A stretch of DNA of 64,000 nt from Pseudomonas sp. RSB 5.4 (GTDB taxonomy: Bacteria; Pseudomonadota; Gammaproteobacteria; Pseudomonadales; Pseudomonadaceae): positions 3,066,501-3,130,500 of the forward strand of contig NZ_CP146986.1 in the NCBI RefSeq assembly GCF_037126175.1, written 5' to 3'. The notes under the pieces are model-generated. The model was given only the letters and a program-made list of their open reading frames with translations, was not told the DNA's origin and did not search any database. The stretch's first letter is position 1. Each line of letters opens with the position of its first letter. Below are positions 36,779 to 46,504 of this stretch, one piece after another. The translations under genes were made by a program, and so were the position numbers.

Positions 36779-38125
36779 ATGACTGATTTACTCACGTCCA
36801 TTCAAGCCGCACTCGGCTTGCCCAAAACGCCGATTCCGTTCACCAACAGCGGCGCCCTGCCCTCGGCGTTCGCCGTCACCGATCTGGCCTGCGCGAGCAT
36901 CGCCGCTGCCGCTCAGGCCGTCAGCGAACTGCTCCGGCAACAGACCGGGCACTTGCCCGCCGTGGAAGTTGATCGGCGTCTGGCCTCGTTCTGGTTCGCT
37001 TCTTCCATCCGCCCCATGGGCTGGGATTTACCGCCGCTGTGGGACCCGATCGCCGGCGACTACGCGACCCGCGACGGCTGGATCCGCCTGCACACCAACG
37101 CCCCGCATCACCGCGCCGCAGCCGAAAGCGTGCTCGGTGCCTGCGCCGATCGTGCAGCGATGGCGGCGAAAGTCGCGCAATGGAGCGGCGCCGATCTGGA
37201 GCAAGCGATAGTCGACGCCAAGGGCTGCGCCGCCGAAATGCGCAGTTGGGCGCAGTGGCAGCAACACCCGCAGGGGCTGGCAGTAAACGCCGAGCCGCTG
37301 GTGCACTTCAGTGCCGATCACCAACAGATCGCGCAACCCTGGGCAGGCTCAGTCGCGCAACCATTGGCCGGGCTCAAAGTGCTGGACCTGACCCGCGTGC
37401 TCGCTGGCCCCACCGCAAGCCGTTTTCTCGCCGGCCTCGGCGCCAATGTGCTGCGCATCGACCCGCCGAGCTGGAACGAGCCGGGCGTGGTGCCGGAAGT
37501 CACCCTGGGCAAACGTTGTGCGCGACTGGATCTGCAGCAACCGGCCGATCGTGCATTGTTCGAAAACCTGTTGAAAGACGCCGACATCCTCCTGCACGGC
37601 TACCGCGCCGATGCCCTGGAACATCTCGGCTTCGGCGCCGAACGCCGCCGACAACTGGCGCCGGGGCTGATCGACGTCAGCCTCAACGCCTATGGCTGGA
37701 GCGGCCCGTGGCACAACCGCCGCGGCTTCGACAGCCTGGTGCAGATGAGCAGCGGCATCGCCGAAGCCGGGCAGCGCTGGAAACAGGCTGACAAACCGAC
37801 GCCGTTGCCGGTGCAGGCGCTGGATCACGGCACCGGGTATTTGATGGCGGCGAGTGCGATCCGACTTTTGACCGAACGTTTAAGGACCGGTCAGGGTGGC
37901 TCTGCGCGCCTGTCACTGGCGCGTACGGCCAAGCTGTTGATCGAACAGGGGCCGGGGTCGAGCGATCCGTTACGCGCCGAAGATGAGCAGGACCAAAGCC
38001 TGTCGCTGGAACAGACACCGTGGGGGCCAGCGCACCGCTTGCTGGCACCGCTGAAGATCAGCGAGACCCCGCTGCAATGGGCGTTGCCGGCCAGCGAATT
38101 GGGTTCACATCGCCCGCAATGGTGA
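36779..38125 (+). CDS. class III CoA-transferase (CaiB/BaiF family)
   Basis: The 448-aa protein has the family fold in its second part (LAGLKVLDLTRVLAGPTASR from about residue 196). The probable catalytic Asp is in RRGFDSLVQMSSGI near residue 319. The first 195 residues look like a degenerate half-domain ahead of the usual N-terminus. Family members move CoA between carboxylic acids or racemise 2-methylacyl-CoA; the substrate here is unknown. CCGGAGGG gives a strong ribosome site. It is a single gene between REPINs. Confidence 0.82.
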   Translation: MTDLLTSIQAALGLPKTPIPFTNSGALPSAFAVTDLACASIAAAAQAVSELLRQQTGHLPAVEVDRRLASFWFASSIRPMGWDLPPLWDPIAGDYATRDGWIRLHTNAPHHRAAAESVLGACADRAAMAAKVAQWSGADLEQAIVDAKGCAAEMRSWAQWQQHPQGLAVNAEPLVHFSADHQQIAQPWAGSVAQPLAGLKVLDLTRVLAGPTASRFLAGLGANVLRIDPPSWNEPGVVPEVTLGKRCARLDLQQPADRALFENLLKDADILLHGYRADALEHLGFGAERRRQLAPGLIDVSLNAYGWSGPWHNRRGFDSLVQMSSGIAEAGQRWKQADKPTPLPVQALDHGTGYLMAASAIRLLTERLRTGQGGSARLSLARTAKLLIEQGPGSSDPLRAEDEQDQSLSLEQTPWGPAHRLLAPLKISETPLQWALPASELGSHRPQW

Positions 38126-38140
38126 TGACCATTCGCGCCC

Positions 38141-38207
38141 TTTCGCGAGCAAGCCCGCTCCCACAGGTGAAATGCGTTCCCCTGTGGGAGCGGGCTTGCT
38201 CGCGAAG
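38141..38207. repeat. REPIN, family I, inward GTGGGAG ends
   Basis: CTTCGCGAG-type ends are outside and the spacer is only 19 bp, the shortest of the clear pairs. Confidence 0.88.
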
Positions 38208-38236
38208 ACGGCTGCACCGACAACACTGATTCAGGC

Positions 38237-39100
38237 TCAATCCGCCCGACTCAAAGACGTCCACAACACCTGCGCCGCATACCCCCGACAGGGTCGCCAG
38301 ACTTCAGCTCGATCAGCCAATTCCCGCGCTGTCGGCCGCACACCTTCCAGCACTTCCAGCGCCCGCAGCAACCCGACATCGCCATGAGGAAAGCCATCCA
38401 TATCGCGCAACTGCCGCAGTGCGATGTACTGCGCCGTCCACTCGCCAATCCCGTGCAACGCCAACAGCCGTGCCACCCCGCCCTCGCGTCCCGGCGCGAA
38501 CAACAGCGGATCATCGAGCAGCGCCTGCGCCACGCCCGACAACGTTCGCCCGCGACTTTTCGGCATGCCCAGCGCCGCCAGATCTGCTGTCGCCAACACA
38601 CTCGCCTGAGGGAAAACATGACTCACACCCGGCAGCGCCGAGCGTAATGGCGCACCATATTGCGCCACAAGTTTGCCCGCCAAGCGAATCGCAGCCACCA
38701 CGGTAATCTGCTGGCCGAGCACCGCGCGAAACGCCAGCTCCAGACCGTCCCACGCCCCCGGTACCCGCAGCCCCGGGCGCTCGGCGATCAATCGTGCCAG
38801 CAATGGATCTTTCGCCAGATGCCCTTGCATCACTGCCAGATCGGCGTCCAGATCAAACAGCCGGCGCAACCTTGCAACAATCTGCGGCAGCAGCGCCGGA
38901 TCAGGAAAATCCAGTTCGACCTCCAGCGCATCGCCCGTGCCAGGCCAAATCGAAACCGTGCCATGCACACCGTTCAAACCGATGCTGCGCGAATACACAC
39001 CATCAGCCACGGTCTCCATCCCGACCACCGCCCGCGCTGCAAGAAAACCGAGCATAGCCTCCCAGTCATACGGCGGCTGGTACGCAAGCCTCAACCTCAC
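38237..39100 (-). CDS. AlkA-type DNA-3-methyladenine glycosylase
   Basis: The 287-aa HhH-GPD enzyme removes alkylated bases in base-excision repair. The helix-hairpin-helix LALHGIGEWTAQYIALR is near residue 209, and the catalytic Asp is in FPHGDVGLLRAL near residue 237. I place the start at a GTG (39100) that overlaps the TGA of the upstream arcD paralogue (GTGA), so the two may be translationally coupled although functionally unrelated. No Ada or AlkB gene is nearby. Confidence 0.85.
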   Translation of the reverse strand: MRLRLAYQPPYDWEAMLGFLAARAVVGMETVADGVYSRSIGLNGVHGTVSIWPGTGDALEVELDFPDPALLPQIVARLRRLFDLDADLAVMQGHLAKDPLLARLIAERPGLRVPGAWDGLELAFRAVLGQQITVVAAIRLAGKLVAQYGAPLRSALPGVSHVFPQASVLATADLAALGMPKSRGRTLSGVAQALLDDPLLFAPGREGGVARLLALHGIGEWTAQYIALRQLRDMDGFPHGDVGLLRALEVLEGVRPTARELADRAEVWRPCRGYAAQVLWTSLSRAD

Positions 39101-40524
39101 AACGCTAACAATCCGCTGTACAAGCCATAGGCCGCCAGCCCCGCGCCAATCACCACACAAGTAAAAATGCCCTTCTCGACATGAGTGAACAGCGGCTCGC
39201 CCTGCTCATGCTTGGCCTTGGCAAACAGCACCACCCCCGGTGCATACAGCAGCGCCGACAGCAGCAGGTATTTCACCCCGCCGGCATACAACAGCCACAC
39301 CGCGTAGCACAGGGCGATGCCGCCAATCAGCAAGTCCTTGGTGCGTTCGGCCGAGGCATGTTCGTAGGTTTCGCCGCGCCCGCTGAGCAACACCGCATAC
39401 GCCGCCGACCACAGATACGGCACCAGAATCATCGACGAAGCGAGGTAGATCAGGCTGGTGTAGGTGCCGGCAGAAAACAGTGTGATGAGCAGGAATAGCT
39501 GAATCATCACGTTGGTCAGCCACAACGCATTGACCGGCACATGGTTGGCGTTTTCCTTTTTCAGGAACGCCGGCATGGTCTTGTCCCGGGCCGTGGCGAA
39601 GAGGATTTCGGCGCACAGCAGCGCCCATGACAGCAATGCGCCAAGCAGCGACACCGCCAGACCGAGGCTGATCAGCAGCGCGCCCCACGGCCCGACGATG
39701 TGTTCCAGCACCGCCGCCAGCGACGGGTTTTGCAACCTGGCCAATTCGGGCTGGCTCATGATCCCCAGCGACAGCACGTTGACCAGCACCAGCAGCGCCA
39801 GCACCCCGAGGAAACCGATCACCGTGGCGCGCCCGACATCGGTGCGTTTCTCCGCCCGCGCCGAATAGACGCTGGCGCCCTCGATGCCGATAAACACGAA
39901 CACCGTCACCAGCATCATGTTGCGCACCTGATCCATCACCCCGCCAAAGCTCGGGTTGCTGCGGCCCCAGATGTCGCGGGTAAAGATATCGGCCTTGAAC
40001 GCCACCGCCGCGATGACGATGAACATGATCAGCGGCACGATCTTGGCGACCGTGGTCACCTGATTGATGAACGCCGCCTCCTTGATCCCGCGCATCACCA
40101 GAAAATGCACGGCCCACAACAGCACCGACGCACAGCCGATGGCAACCGGCGTATTGCCTTGGCCGAATACCGGAAAGAAGTAACCGAGCGTGCTGAACAG
40201 CAACACGAAATAGCCGACGTTGCCCAGCCAGGCGCTGATCCAGTAACCCCACGCCGACGAAAACCCCATGTAATCGCCAAACCCGGCCTTGGCGTAGGCA
40301 TAGACCCCGGAATCCAGCTCGGGCTTGCGGTTGGCCAGGGTCTGGAACACGAACGCCAGGGTCAGCATGCCGATGGCGGTGATGCCCCAGCCGATCAGGA
40401 TTGCTCCGGCATCGGCGCGGGCGGCCATGTTCTGTGGCAAGGAAAAAATCCCGCCACCAATCATCGAACCCACCACTAGGGCGATCAACGCACCCAGTCG
40501 CAGCTTTTGCGTCGGTTGCGACAT
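39097..40524 (-). CDS. second ArcD-type arginine/ornithine antiporter
   Basis: The 475-aa APC-family antiporter has about 12 membrane helices and opens with LRLGALIALVVGSMIGGGIF, the substrate-backbone motif. It has the same length as the divergent arcD at 40948 and is very similar along its whole length, so the two arose by duplication. It should exchange arginine for ornithine, but may differ in substrate or regulation. AGGGAG precedes the ATG. It is not followed by arc enzymes. Confidence 0.88.
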   Translation of the reverse strand: MSQPTQKLRLGALIALVVGSMIGGGIFSLPQNMAARADAGAILIGWGITAIGMLTLAFVFQTLANRKPELDSGVYAYAKAGFGDYMGFSSAWGYWISAWLGNVGYFVLLFSTLGYFFPVFGQGNTPVAIGCASVLLWAVHFLVMRGIKEAAFINQVTTVAKIVPLIMFIVIAAVAFKADIFTRDIWGRSNPSFGGVMDQVRNMMLVTVFVFIGIEGASVYSARAEKRTDVGRATVIGFLGVLALLVLVNVLSLGIMSQPELARLQNPSLAAVLEHIVGPWGALLISLGLAVSLLGALLSWALLCAEILFATARDKTMPAFLKKENANHVPVNALWLTNVMIQLFLLITLFSAGTYTSLIYLASSMILVPYLWSAAYAVLLSGRGETYEHASAERTKDLLIGGIALCYAVWLLYAGGVKYLLLSALLYAPGVVLFAKAKHEQGEPLFTHVEKGIFTCVVIGAGLAAYGLYSGLLAL

Positions 40525-40947
40525 TCTTGTCTCCCTTCATTCATTTGTAACAACTATTAACTAAACGCCTAATACCACACGACGTTTATCAGGTAATACC
40601 GAGAAATACCCAGTTATATATAGCGACTGAAGCTAACGCCTAGCACGCTAAGACAGTTTTGTGCGCGAATCCTAATAAATCAATTCTGTACTGAAAACAG
40701 ATGGCGAAAATTTGCCAAAAGCTGAAAAAGAACTAGCGTGTTAATTCGAAAGTAATAAGAGCAATTCCCAACCACATCAGGCAAAAGCCTCTAGGACGGG
40801 CTTTCCAGGCGATAGCGTCATGCCTCCAGTTGTTTCATAAGTCATTCATTAACAATGGAATGTGGCCATGCACTGATCTATGTCAGCTGATTGAACAGAC
40901 AACAGATCTACGCTGTGAACTCTTCTCTCCTGCAATGGAGTCATGCA
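40525..40947. other. divergent regulatory gap between two arcD genes
   Basis: No gene is credible. The region is AT-rich, with both promoters expected here. The only motif I can name is a possible ANR box at 40873-40886 on the arcDABC side. I saw no equivalent near the other arcD. Confidence 0.5.
40873..40886. promoter_or_regulatory. possible ANR box before arcDABC
   Basis: CTGAT-CTAT-GTCAG matches TTGAT-N4-ATCAA at 7 of 10 positions. It lies 61 bp before the arcD ATG, a sensible place for an ANR-activated promoter. ANR control of arcDABC is established in P. aeruginosa. Confidence 0.4.
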
Positions 40948-42375
40948 ATGTCTGAAGCTCCCGGAAAACTACGACTAGGTGCACTGGTTGCCTTGGTAGT
41001 CGGTTCAATGATCGGTGGCGGGATATTCTCCTTGCCACAAAACATGGCCGCCAGCGCCGACGTCGGCGCGGTACTGATTGGTTGGGCCATCACCGCTGTC
41101 GGCATGCTCACCCTCGCTTTCGTCTTTCAAACCCTCGCCAATCGCAAGCCTGACCTTGACGGCGGTGTCTACGCCTACGCCAAGGCCGGTTTCGGCGACT
41201 ACATGGGTTTCTCGTCCGCCTGGGGTTACTGGATCAGTGCCTGGTTGGGCAACGTCGGTTACTTCGTTCTGCTGTTCAGCACCCTCGGCTACTTTTTCCC
41301 GATATTCGGTGAAGGCAACACGGTTGCCGCCGTCATTGGCGCCTCGGTGCTGCTGTGGGCCGTGCACTTTCTGGTGCTGCGCGGGATCAAGGAAGCGGCG
41401 TTCATCAACCTCGTGACCACCGTCGCCAAGGTCGTGCCGCTGCTGCTGTTCGTGCTGATCGCGATCTTCGCCTTCAAACTGGACATCTTCACCGCCGACA
41501 TCTGGGGTGTGAAAAACCCGGATCTGGGCAGCGTGATGAACCAGGTGCGCAACATGATGCTGGTCACCGTGTGGGTGTTCATCGGCATCGAGGGCGCGAG
41601 CATCTTCTCGGCGCGGGCGGAAAAACGCTCCGACGTCGGCAAGGCAACCGTCATCGGTTTCATCACCGTGCTGCTGTTCCTGGTGCTGGTCAACGTGCTG
41701 TCGCTGGGCATCATGACCCAGCCGGAACTGGCCAAATTGCAGAACCCGTCGATGGCCGCCGTGCTGGAACACGTGGTTGGTCACTGGGGTGCGGTGCTGA
41801 TCAGCGTCGGCTTGATCATCTCGCTGCTGGGGGCGCTGCTGTCGTGGGTGCTGCTGTGTGCAGAGATCATGTTCGCCGCCGCCAAAGACCACACCATGCC
41901 GGAGTTTTTGCGCCGCGAGAACGCCAACCACGTACCGGTCAACGCCCTGTGGCTGACCAACGCGATGGTCCAGCTGTTCCTGATCATCACCCTGTTTTCG
42001 GCCAGCACTTACCTGTCGCTGATCTACCTCGCCACCTCGATGATTCTGGTGCCGTACCTGTGGTCGGCGGCCTATGCCCTGCTACTGGCGGTGCGCGGCG
42101 AAAGCTACGAAGGCTTCGCGGCCGAACGACGCAAGGATCTGATTATCGGCGGCATCGCGCTGATCTACGCGGTGTGGCTGCTGTATGCCGGCGGGGTCAA
42201 GTATCTGCTGCTCTCGGCCCTGCTCTACGCACCCGGCGCGATCCTGTTCGCCAAGGCCAAGCTGGAACTCAAACAACCGATTTTCACTAACGTCGAGAAG
42301 CTGATTTTCGCCGCAGTGGTCGTGGGTGCCCTGGTGGCTGCCTACGGCCTCTACGACGGCTTCCTGACCCTGTAA
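40948..42375 (+). CDS. arcD: arginine/ornithine antiporter ArcD
   Basis: The 475-aa APC-family exchanger brings in arginine and exports ornithine for the deiminase pathway. It has about 12 membrane helices and the N-terminal motif VGSMIGGGIFSLPQNMA. I start at the ATG at 40948 after ATGGAG; an earlier in-frame ATG at 40891 adds a non-family lead. It heads arcDABC, with arcA 35 bp downstream. Confidence 0.94.
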   Translation: MSEAPGKLRLGALVALVVGSMIGGGIFSLPQNMAASADVGAVLIGWAITAVGMLTLAFVFQTLANRKPDLDGGVYAYAKAGFGDYMGFSSAWGYWISAWLGNVGYFVLLFSTLGYFFPIFGEGNTVAAVIGASVLLWAVHFLVLRGIKEAAFINLVTTVAKVVPLLLFVLIAIFAFKLDIFTADIWGVKNPDLGSVMNQVRNMMLVTVWVFIGIEGASIFSARAEKRSDVGKATVIGFITVLLFLVLVNVLSLGIMTQPELAKLQNPSMAAVLEHVVGHWGAVLISVGLIISLLGALLSWVLLCAEIMFAAAKDHTMPEFLRRENANHVPVNALWLTNAMVQLFLIITLFSASTYLSLIYLATSMILVPYLWSAAYALLLAVRGESYEGFAAERRKDLIIGGIALIYAVWLLYAGGVKYLLLSALLYAPGAILFAKAKLELKQPIFTNVEKLIFAAVVVGALVAAYGLYDGFLTL

Positions 42376-42410
42376 CACCTGACTGATTTGTAATCTGGAG
42401 GATCACTGCA

Positions 42411-43667
42411 ATGACCACGGAAAAAGTTAAGTACGGCGTCCATTCCGAAGCCGGCAAACTGCGCAAAGTCATGGTTTGCTCCCCAGGTCTGGCCCACCAG
42501 CGCCTGACCCCGAACAACTGCGATGAACTGCTGTTCGATGACGTGCTGTGGGTCGCCCAGGCCAAGCGCGACCACTTCGACTTCGTGACCAAAATGCGTG
42601 AACGCGGGATCGACGTGCTGGAAATGCACAACCTGCTGACTGATATCGTCGCCAACCCCGAAGCGCTGGATTGGATTCTCGAGCGCAAGGTCACCGCCGA
42701 CTCGGTGGGCCTGGGCCTGATCAGCGAAGTCAAATCCTGGCTGAAGAGCCTGGAGCCACGGCACATCGCCGAATTCCTGATTGGCGGCGTGTCCGCCGAT
42801 GATCTGCCGGACAGCTTCGGTGGCAAGACCATCCAGATGTTCCGCGACTTCCTCGGCCACTCCAGCTTCATCCTGCCGCCGCTGCCCAACACCCAGTTCA
42901 CCCGCGACACCACTTGCTGGATCTACGGTGGCGTGACGCTGAACCCGATGTACTGGCCGGCGCGACGTCAGGAAACCCTGCTGGCCACCGCCATCTACAA
43001 ATTCCACCCGCAATTCACCAACGCCGACTTCGAGATCTGGTACGGCGACCCGGACAAGGATCACGGCAGCTCGACCCTCGAAGGCGGCGACGTGATGCCG
43101 ATCGGCAACGGCGTGGTGTTGATCGGTATGGGCGAACGCTCGTCGCGTCAGGCCATCGGTCAACTGGCGCTGAACCTGTTCAAGAACAAAGCGGTGGAAA
43201 AAGTCATCGTCGCCGGCCTGCCGAAGTCCCGTGCAGCGATGCACCTGGACACCGTGTTCAGCTTCTGCGACCGCGACCTGGTGACGATCTTCCCGGAAGT
43301 GGTGAACCAGATCGTCGCGTTCACCCTGCGGCCTGACGAAAGCAAACAGGGCGGCATCGACATTCGCCGCGAAGAAACCAACTTCCTCGACACCGTGGCC
43401 AAAGCCCTCAACCTGCCGAAACTGCGCGTGGTGGAAACCGGCGGCAACAGCTTCGCTGCCGAACGCGAGCAATGGGACGACGGCAACAACGTGGTGGCCG
43501 TGGAACCGGGCGTGGTCATCGGCTACGACCGCAACACCTACACCAACACCCTGCTGCGCAAGGCAGGCGTCGAGGTCATCACAATCAGTGCTGGCGAACT
43601 CGGTCGTGGTCGCGGCGGCGGCCACTGCATGACCTGCCCGATCATCCGCGACCCAATCGATTACTAA
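42411..43667 (+). CDS. arcA: arginine deiminase
   Basis: The 418-aa enzyme hydrolyses arginine to citrulline and ammonia. The catalytic Cys406 is in GGHCMTCPI near the C-terminus, and the Asp/His region [12 protein letters not shown] is near residue 280. Length equals that of P. aeruginosa ArcA. GGAGGA is the ribosome site. Confidence 0.97.
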   Translation: MTTEKVKYGVHSEAGKLRKVMVCSPGLAHQRLTPNNCDELLFDDVLWVAQAKRDHFDFVTKMRERGIDVLEMHNLLTDIVANPEALDWILERKVTADSVGLGLISEVKSWLKSLEPRHIAEFLIGGVSADDLPDSFGGKTIQMFRDFLGHSSFILPPLPNTQFTRDTTCWIYGGVTLNPMYWPARRQETLLATAIYKFHPQFTNADFEIWYGDPDKDHGSSTLEGGDVMPIGNGVVLIGMGERSSRQAIGQLALNLFKNKAVEKVIVAGLPKSRAAMHLDTVFSFCDRDLVTIFPEVVNQIVAFTLRPDESKQGGIDIRREETNFLDTVAKALNLPKLRVVETGGNSFAAEREQWDDGNNVVAVEPGVVIGYDRNTYTNTLLRKAGVEVITISAGELGRGRGGGHCMTCPIIRDPIDY

Positions 43668-43736
43668 ACGACCATCTCCCCGGCCGCACTCACCCTGTAG
43701 CGGCCGGGCCGATTACCGAATCCAAGGAGAATCATC

Positions 43737-44747
43737 ATGGCGTTCAACATCCACAACCGTAACCTGCTCAGCCTGGAACACCACACCCCACGTGAGCTGC
43801 GTTACCTGCTCGACCTGTCCCGCGATCTGAAACGCGCGAAATACACTGGCACCGAGCAGCAACACCTGAAGGGCAACAACATCGCCCTGATCTTCGAAAA
43901 AACCTCGACCCGCACCCGTTGCGCATTCGAAGTGGCGGCCTACGACCAGGGCGCCAACGTCACCTACATCGACCCGAATTCCTCGCAGATCGGCCACAAG
44001 GAAAGCATGAAAGACACGGCCCGCGTGCTGGGTCGCATGTACGACGCCATCGAATACCGTGGCTTCAAACAGGAAATCGTCGAAGAGCTGGCGAAGTTCG
44101 CCGGGGTGCCGGTGTTCAACGGCCTGACCGATGAATATCACCCAACACAAATGATCGCCGACGTGCTGACCATGCGTGAGCACGCCGACAAGCCGATCCA
44201 CGAAATCAGCTACGCCTACCTCGGCGACGCGCGCAACAACATGGGCAACTCGCTGCTGCTGGTCGGCGCCAAGCTCGGCATGGACGTGCGCATCTGCGCG
44301 CCGAAAGCCCTGTGGCCGCATGACGATCTGGTCGATCGCTGCAAGAAATACGCGGAAGAATCCGGCGCCCGCATCACCCTGACTGAAGACCCGAAAGCCG
44401 CAGTCAAAGGCGTCGACTTCATCCACACCGACGTCTGGGTGTCGATGGGCGAACCGGTCGAGGCATGGGCCGAACGTATCCAGCAACTGCTGCCGTACCA
44501 GGTCAACAAAGAGCTGATGAAAGCCACCGGCAACCCACGCACCAAGTTCATGCACTGCCTGCCGGCGTTCCACAACAGCGATACCAAAGTCGGCAAACAG
44601 ATCGCCGAGCAGTACCCGCACCTGGCCAACGGCATCGAAGTGACCGACGACGTGTTCGAGTCGCCAGCCTGCATCGCCTTCGAGCAAGCGGAAAACCGCA
44701 TGCACACAATCAAAGCGATTCTGGTCTCGACCCTGGCTGATCTGTAA
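43737..44747 (+). CDS. arcB: catabolic ornithine carbamoyltransferase
   Basis: The 336-aa enzyme phosphorolyses citrulline to ornithine and carbamoyl phosphate. The carbamoyl-phosphate motif STRTRCAFE is near residue 55, and HCLPAFH is near residue 272. It is the catabolic isozyme by operon position; arcA is 69 bp upstream. A REPIN separates it from arcC. Confidence 0.97.
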   Translation: MAFNIHNRNLLSLEHHTPRELRYLLDLSRDLKRAKYTGTEQQHLKGNNIALIFEKTSTRTRCAFEVAAYDQGANVTYIDPNSSQIGHKESMKDTARVLGRMYDAIEYRGFKQEIVEELAKFAGVPVFNGLTDEYHPTQMIADVLTMREHADKPIHEISYAYLGDARNNMGNSLLLVGAKLGMDVRICAPKALWPHDDLVDRCKKYAEESGARITLTEDPKAAVKGVDFIHTDVWVSMGEPVEAWAERIQQLLPYQVNKELMKATGNPRTKFMHCLPAFHNSDTKVGKQIAEQYPHLANGIEVTDDVFESPACIAFEQAENRMHTIKAILVSTLADL

Positions 44748-44783
44748 CTGAAACAGCTCCCACTGAAGGAACCAAATCCAAAT

Positions 44784-44871
44784 GTGGGAGCGGGCTTGCT
44801 CGCGAAAGCGGTGTGTCATTCAACAGTGATGTCGATTGACCCGCCGCCTTCGGGAGCAAGCCCCCTCCCAC
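44784..44871. repeat. REPIN, family I, inside arcDABC
   Basis: Outward pair; the right arm is diverged (CTTCGGGAGCAAGCCCCCTC), so pairing is weaker than in other copies. It fills the 191-bp arcB-arcC gap. Confidence 0.85.
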
Positions 44872-44938
44872 AAAGGCCCGCGGTTCTGGCATTACGACCG
44901 AGTCGTTTGCCTCTCCTCTGATTAGAAGGACATGCACC

Positions 44939-45868
44939 ATGCGTATCGTCGTAGCTCTGGGCGGTAACGCCCTGCTCCGTCGTGGCGAGCCGATGACCGC
45001 TGACAACCAGCGCGCCAACATCCGCATCGCCACCGAGCAAATCGCCAAGATCCATCCCGGCAACCAACTGGTCATCGCCCACGGTAATGGCCCGCAAGTC
45101 GGCCTGCTGTCGCTGCAGGCGGCGGCCTACACCTCCGTCACCCCTTACCCGCTGGACGTGCTCGGTGCCGAAACCGAAGGCATGATCGGCTACATCATCG
45201 AACAGGAACTGGGCAACCTGCTGGACTTTGAAGTGCCGTTCGCCACCCTGCTGACCCAGGTTGAAGTCGACGCCAAGGACCCGGCCTTCCAGAACCCGAG
45301 CAAGCCGATCGGCCCGGTCTACGAGAAAGCCGAAGCGGAAAAACTCGCCGCCGAAAAAGGCTGGGCGATTGCCGCCGACGGCGACAAATTCCGTCGAGTG
45401 GTGGCCAGTCCACGGCCGAAACGCATCTTCGAGATTCGTCCGATCAAGTGGCTGCTGGACAAGGGCAGCATCGTCATCTGCGCTGGCGGCGGCGGGATTC
45501 CGACCATGTACGACGAGCACCGCAACCTCAAGGGCATCGAGGCGGTGATCGACAAGGACCTGTGCTCGTCGCTGCTCGCCGAGCAACTGGAAGCCGACTT
45601 GCTGGTCATCGCCACCGACGTCAACGCGGCGTTCATCGATTACGGCAAGCCGACACAGAAAGCCATCGCCGAAGCGCACCCGGACGAACTGGAACGCCTG
45701 GGTTTCGCCGCCGGCTCCATGGGGCCGAAGGTGCAGGCAGCCTGCGAATTCGCGCGCCATACTGGCAAGGTCGCGGTGATCGGTTCGCTCGCGGACATCG
45801 AAGCGATCGTCCAGGGCACCGCCGGTACGCGCGTCAGCACGGCGAAGCCGGGCATCAGCTATCGATAA
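44939..45868 (+). CDS. arcC: carbamate kinase
   Basis: The 309-aa amino-acid-kinase-fold enzyme makes ATP from carbamoyl phosphate and ADP, the energy-yielding step of the pathway. It opens with [17 protein letters not shown], has [12 protein letters not shown] near residue 43 and [11 protein letters not shown] near residue 180. It is the last arc gene. Confidence 0.97.
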   Translation: MRIVVALGGNALLRRGEPMTADNQRANIRIATEQIAKIHPGNQLVIAHGNGPQVGLLSLQAAAYTSVTPYPLDVLGAETEGMIGYIIEQELGNLLDFEVPFATLLTQVEVDAKDPAFQNPSKPIGPVYEKAEAEKLAAEKGWAIAADGDKFRRVVASPRPKRIFEIRPIKWLLDKGSIVICAGGGGIPTMYDEHRNLKGIEAVIDKDLCSSLLAEQLEADLLVIATDVNAAFIDYGKPTQKAIAEAHPDELERLGFAAGSMGPKVQAACEFARHTGKVAVIGSLADIEAIVQGTAGTRVSTAKPGISYR

Positions 45869-45930
45869 CTAGAAACTCCGAGGGCAGGCTTAGGGTCTGC
45901 CCTTCTCCCATGCCTTGAAAGGAGAAACCC

Positions 45931-46293
45931 ATGGCCATATTCGAACCGGGTCATTTGCACATCGAGCGGCACGCGTTGAACGACGATGATGTCAGTTACG
46001 ACCTGTGCATCGACTATGAAGTGTTCACCGATCCCAAAGAAGGCAAAGGGATGCAGTTCACCCTGCACGGCAAAATCCAGGGCAAGGACATGAAAGAAAC
46101 CTTCTTCCTGCCCAAGGACCAGGCCTACAACTTCGCCAGGGACATAACGAGAATCGCCGAGAAATACGGCATTCCCAAGACCCACAGCAGCATCGGATCG
46201 CAGCACAAACATTACGACCTGATGTTTGAAGATGTACGGGTGCAGCTGAATATGAAGTCCGGGGATCCGGTCAAACCGGAACACCTCGAATAA
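45931..46293 (+). CDS. DUF5064 family protein
   Basis: The 120-aa soluble protein matches the Pseudomonas DUF5064 family (MAIFEPGHLHIERHALN opening, KDMKETFFLPKDQAYNFARD in the middle). The function is unknown. It follows arcC by 62 bp with a strong GAAAGGAGA ribosome site and could be the last gene of the arc transcript or be independent. Confidence 0.82.
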   Translation: MAIFEPGHLHIERHALNDDDVSYDLCIDYEVFTDPKEGKGMQFTLHGKIQGKDMKETFFLPKDQAYNFARDITRIAEKYGIPKTHSSIGSQHKHYDLMFEDVRVQLNMKSGDPVKPEHLE

Positions 46294-46316
46294 CCCGAAC
46301 ACAGCACATTTCCCCT

Positions 46317-46404
46317 GTGGGAGCGGGCTTGCTCGCGAAGGCGCCGGGTCAGTCACCATTTATGCAGTCTGACCTGGCGCCTTCGCGAGCAAGCCCGCTC
46401 CCAC
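46317..46404. repeat. REPIN, family I
   Basis: Outward pair between the DUF5064 gene and gcsR; inner flanks GGCGCCGGGTCAG and CTGACCTGGCGCC also nearly pair. Confidence 0.9.
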
Positions 46405-46504
46405 AAGGTATCTGTGTAGCGCTGCCAATCGTTGCAGATTTCACCATTGCCCCGCCCCAAGGCATACTTGCCACCCTCCGCACTGCAGAACACTGAACCG
46501 CCCC

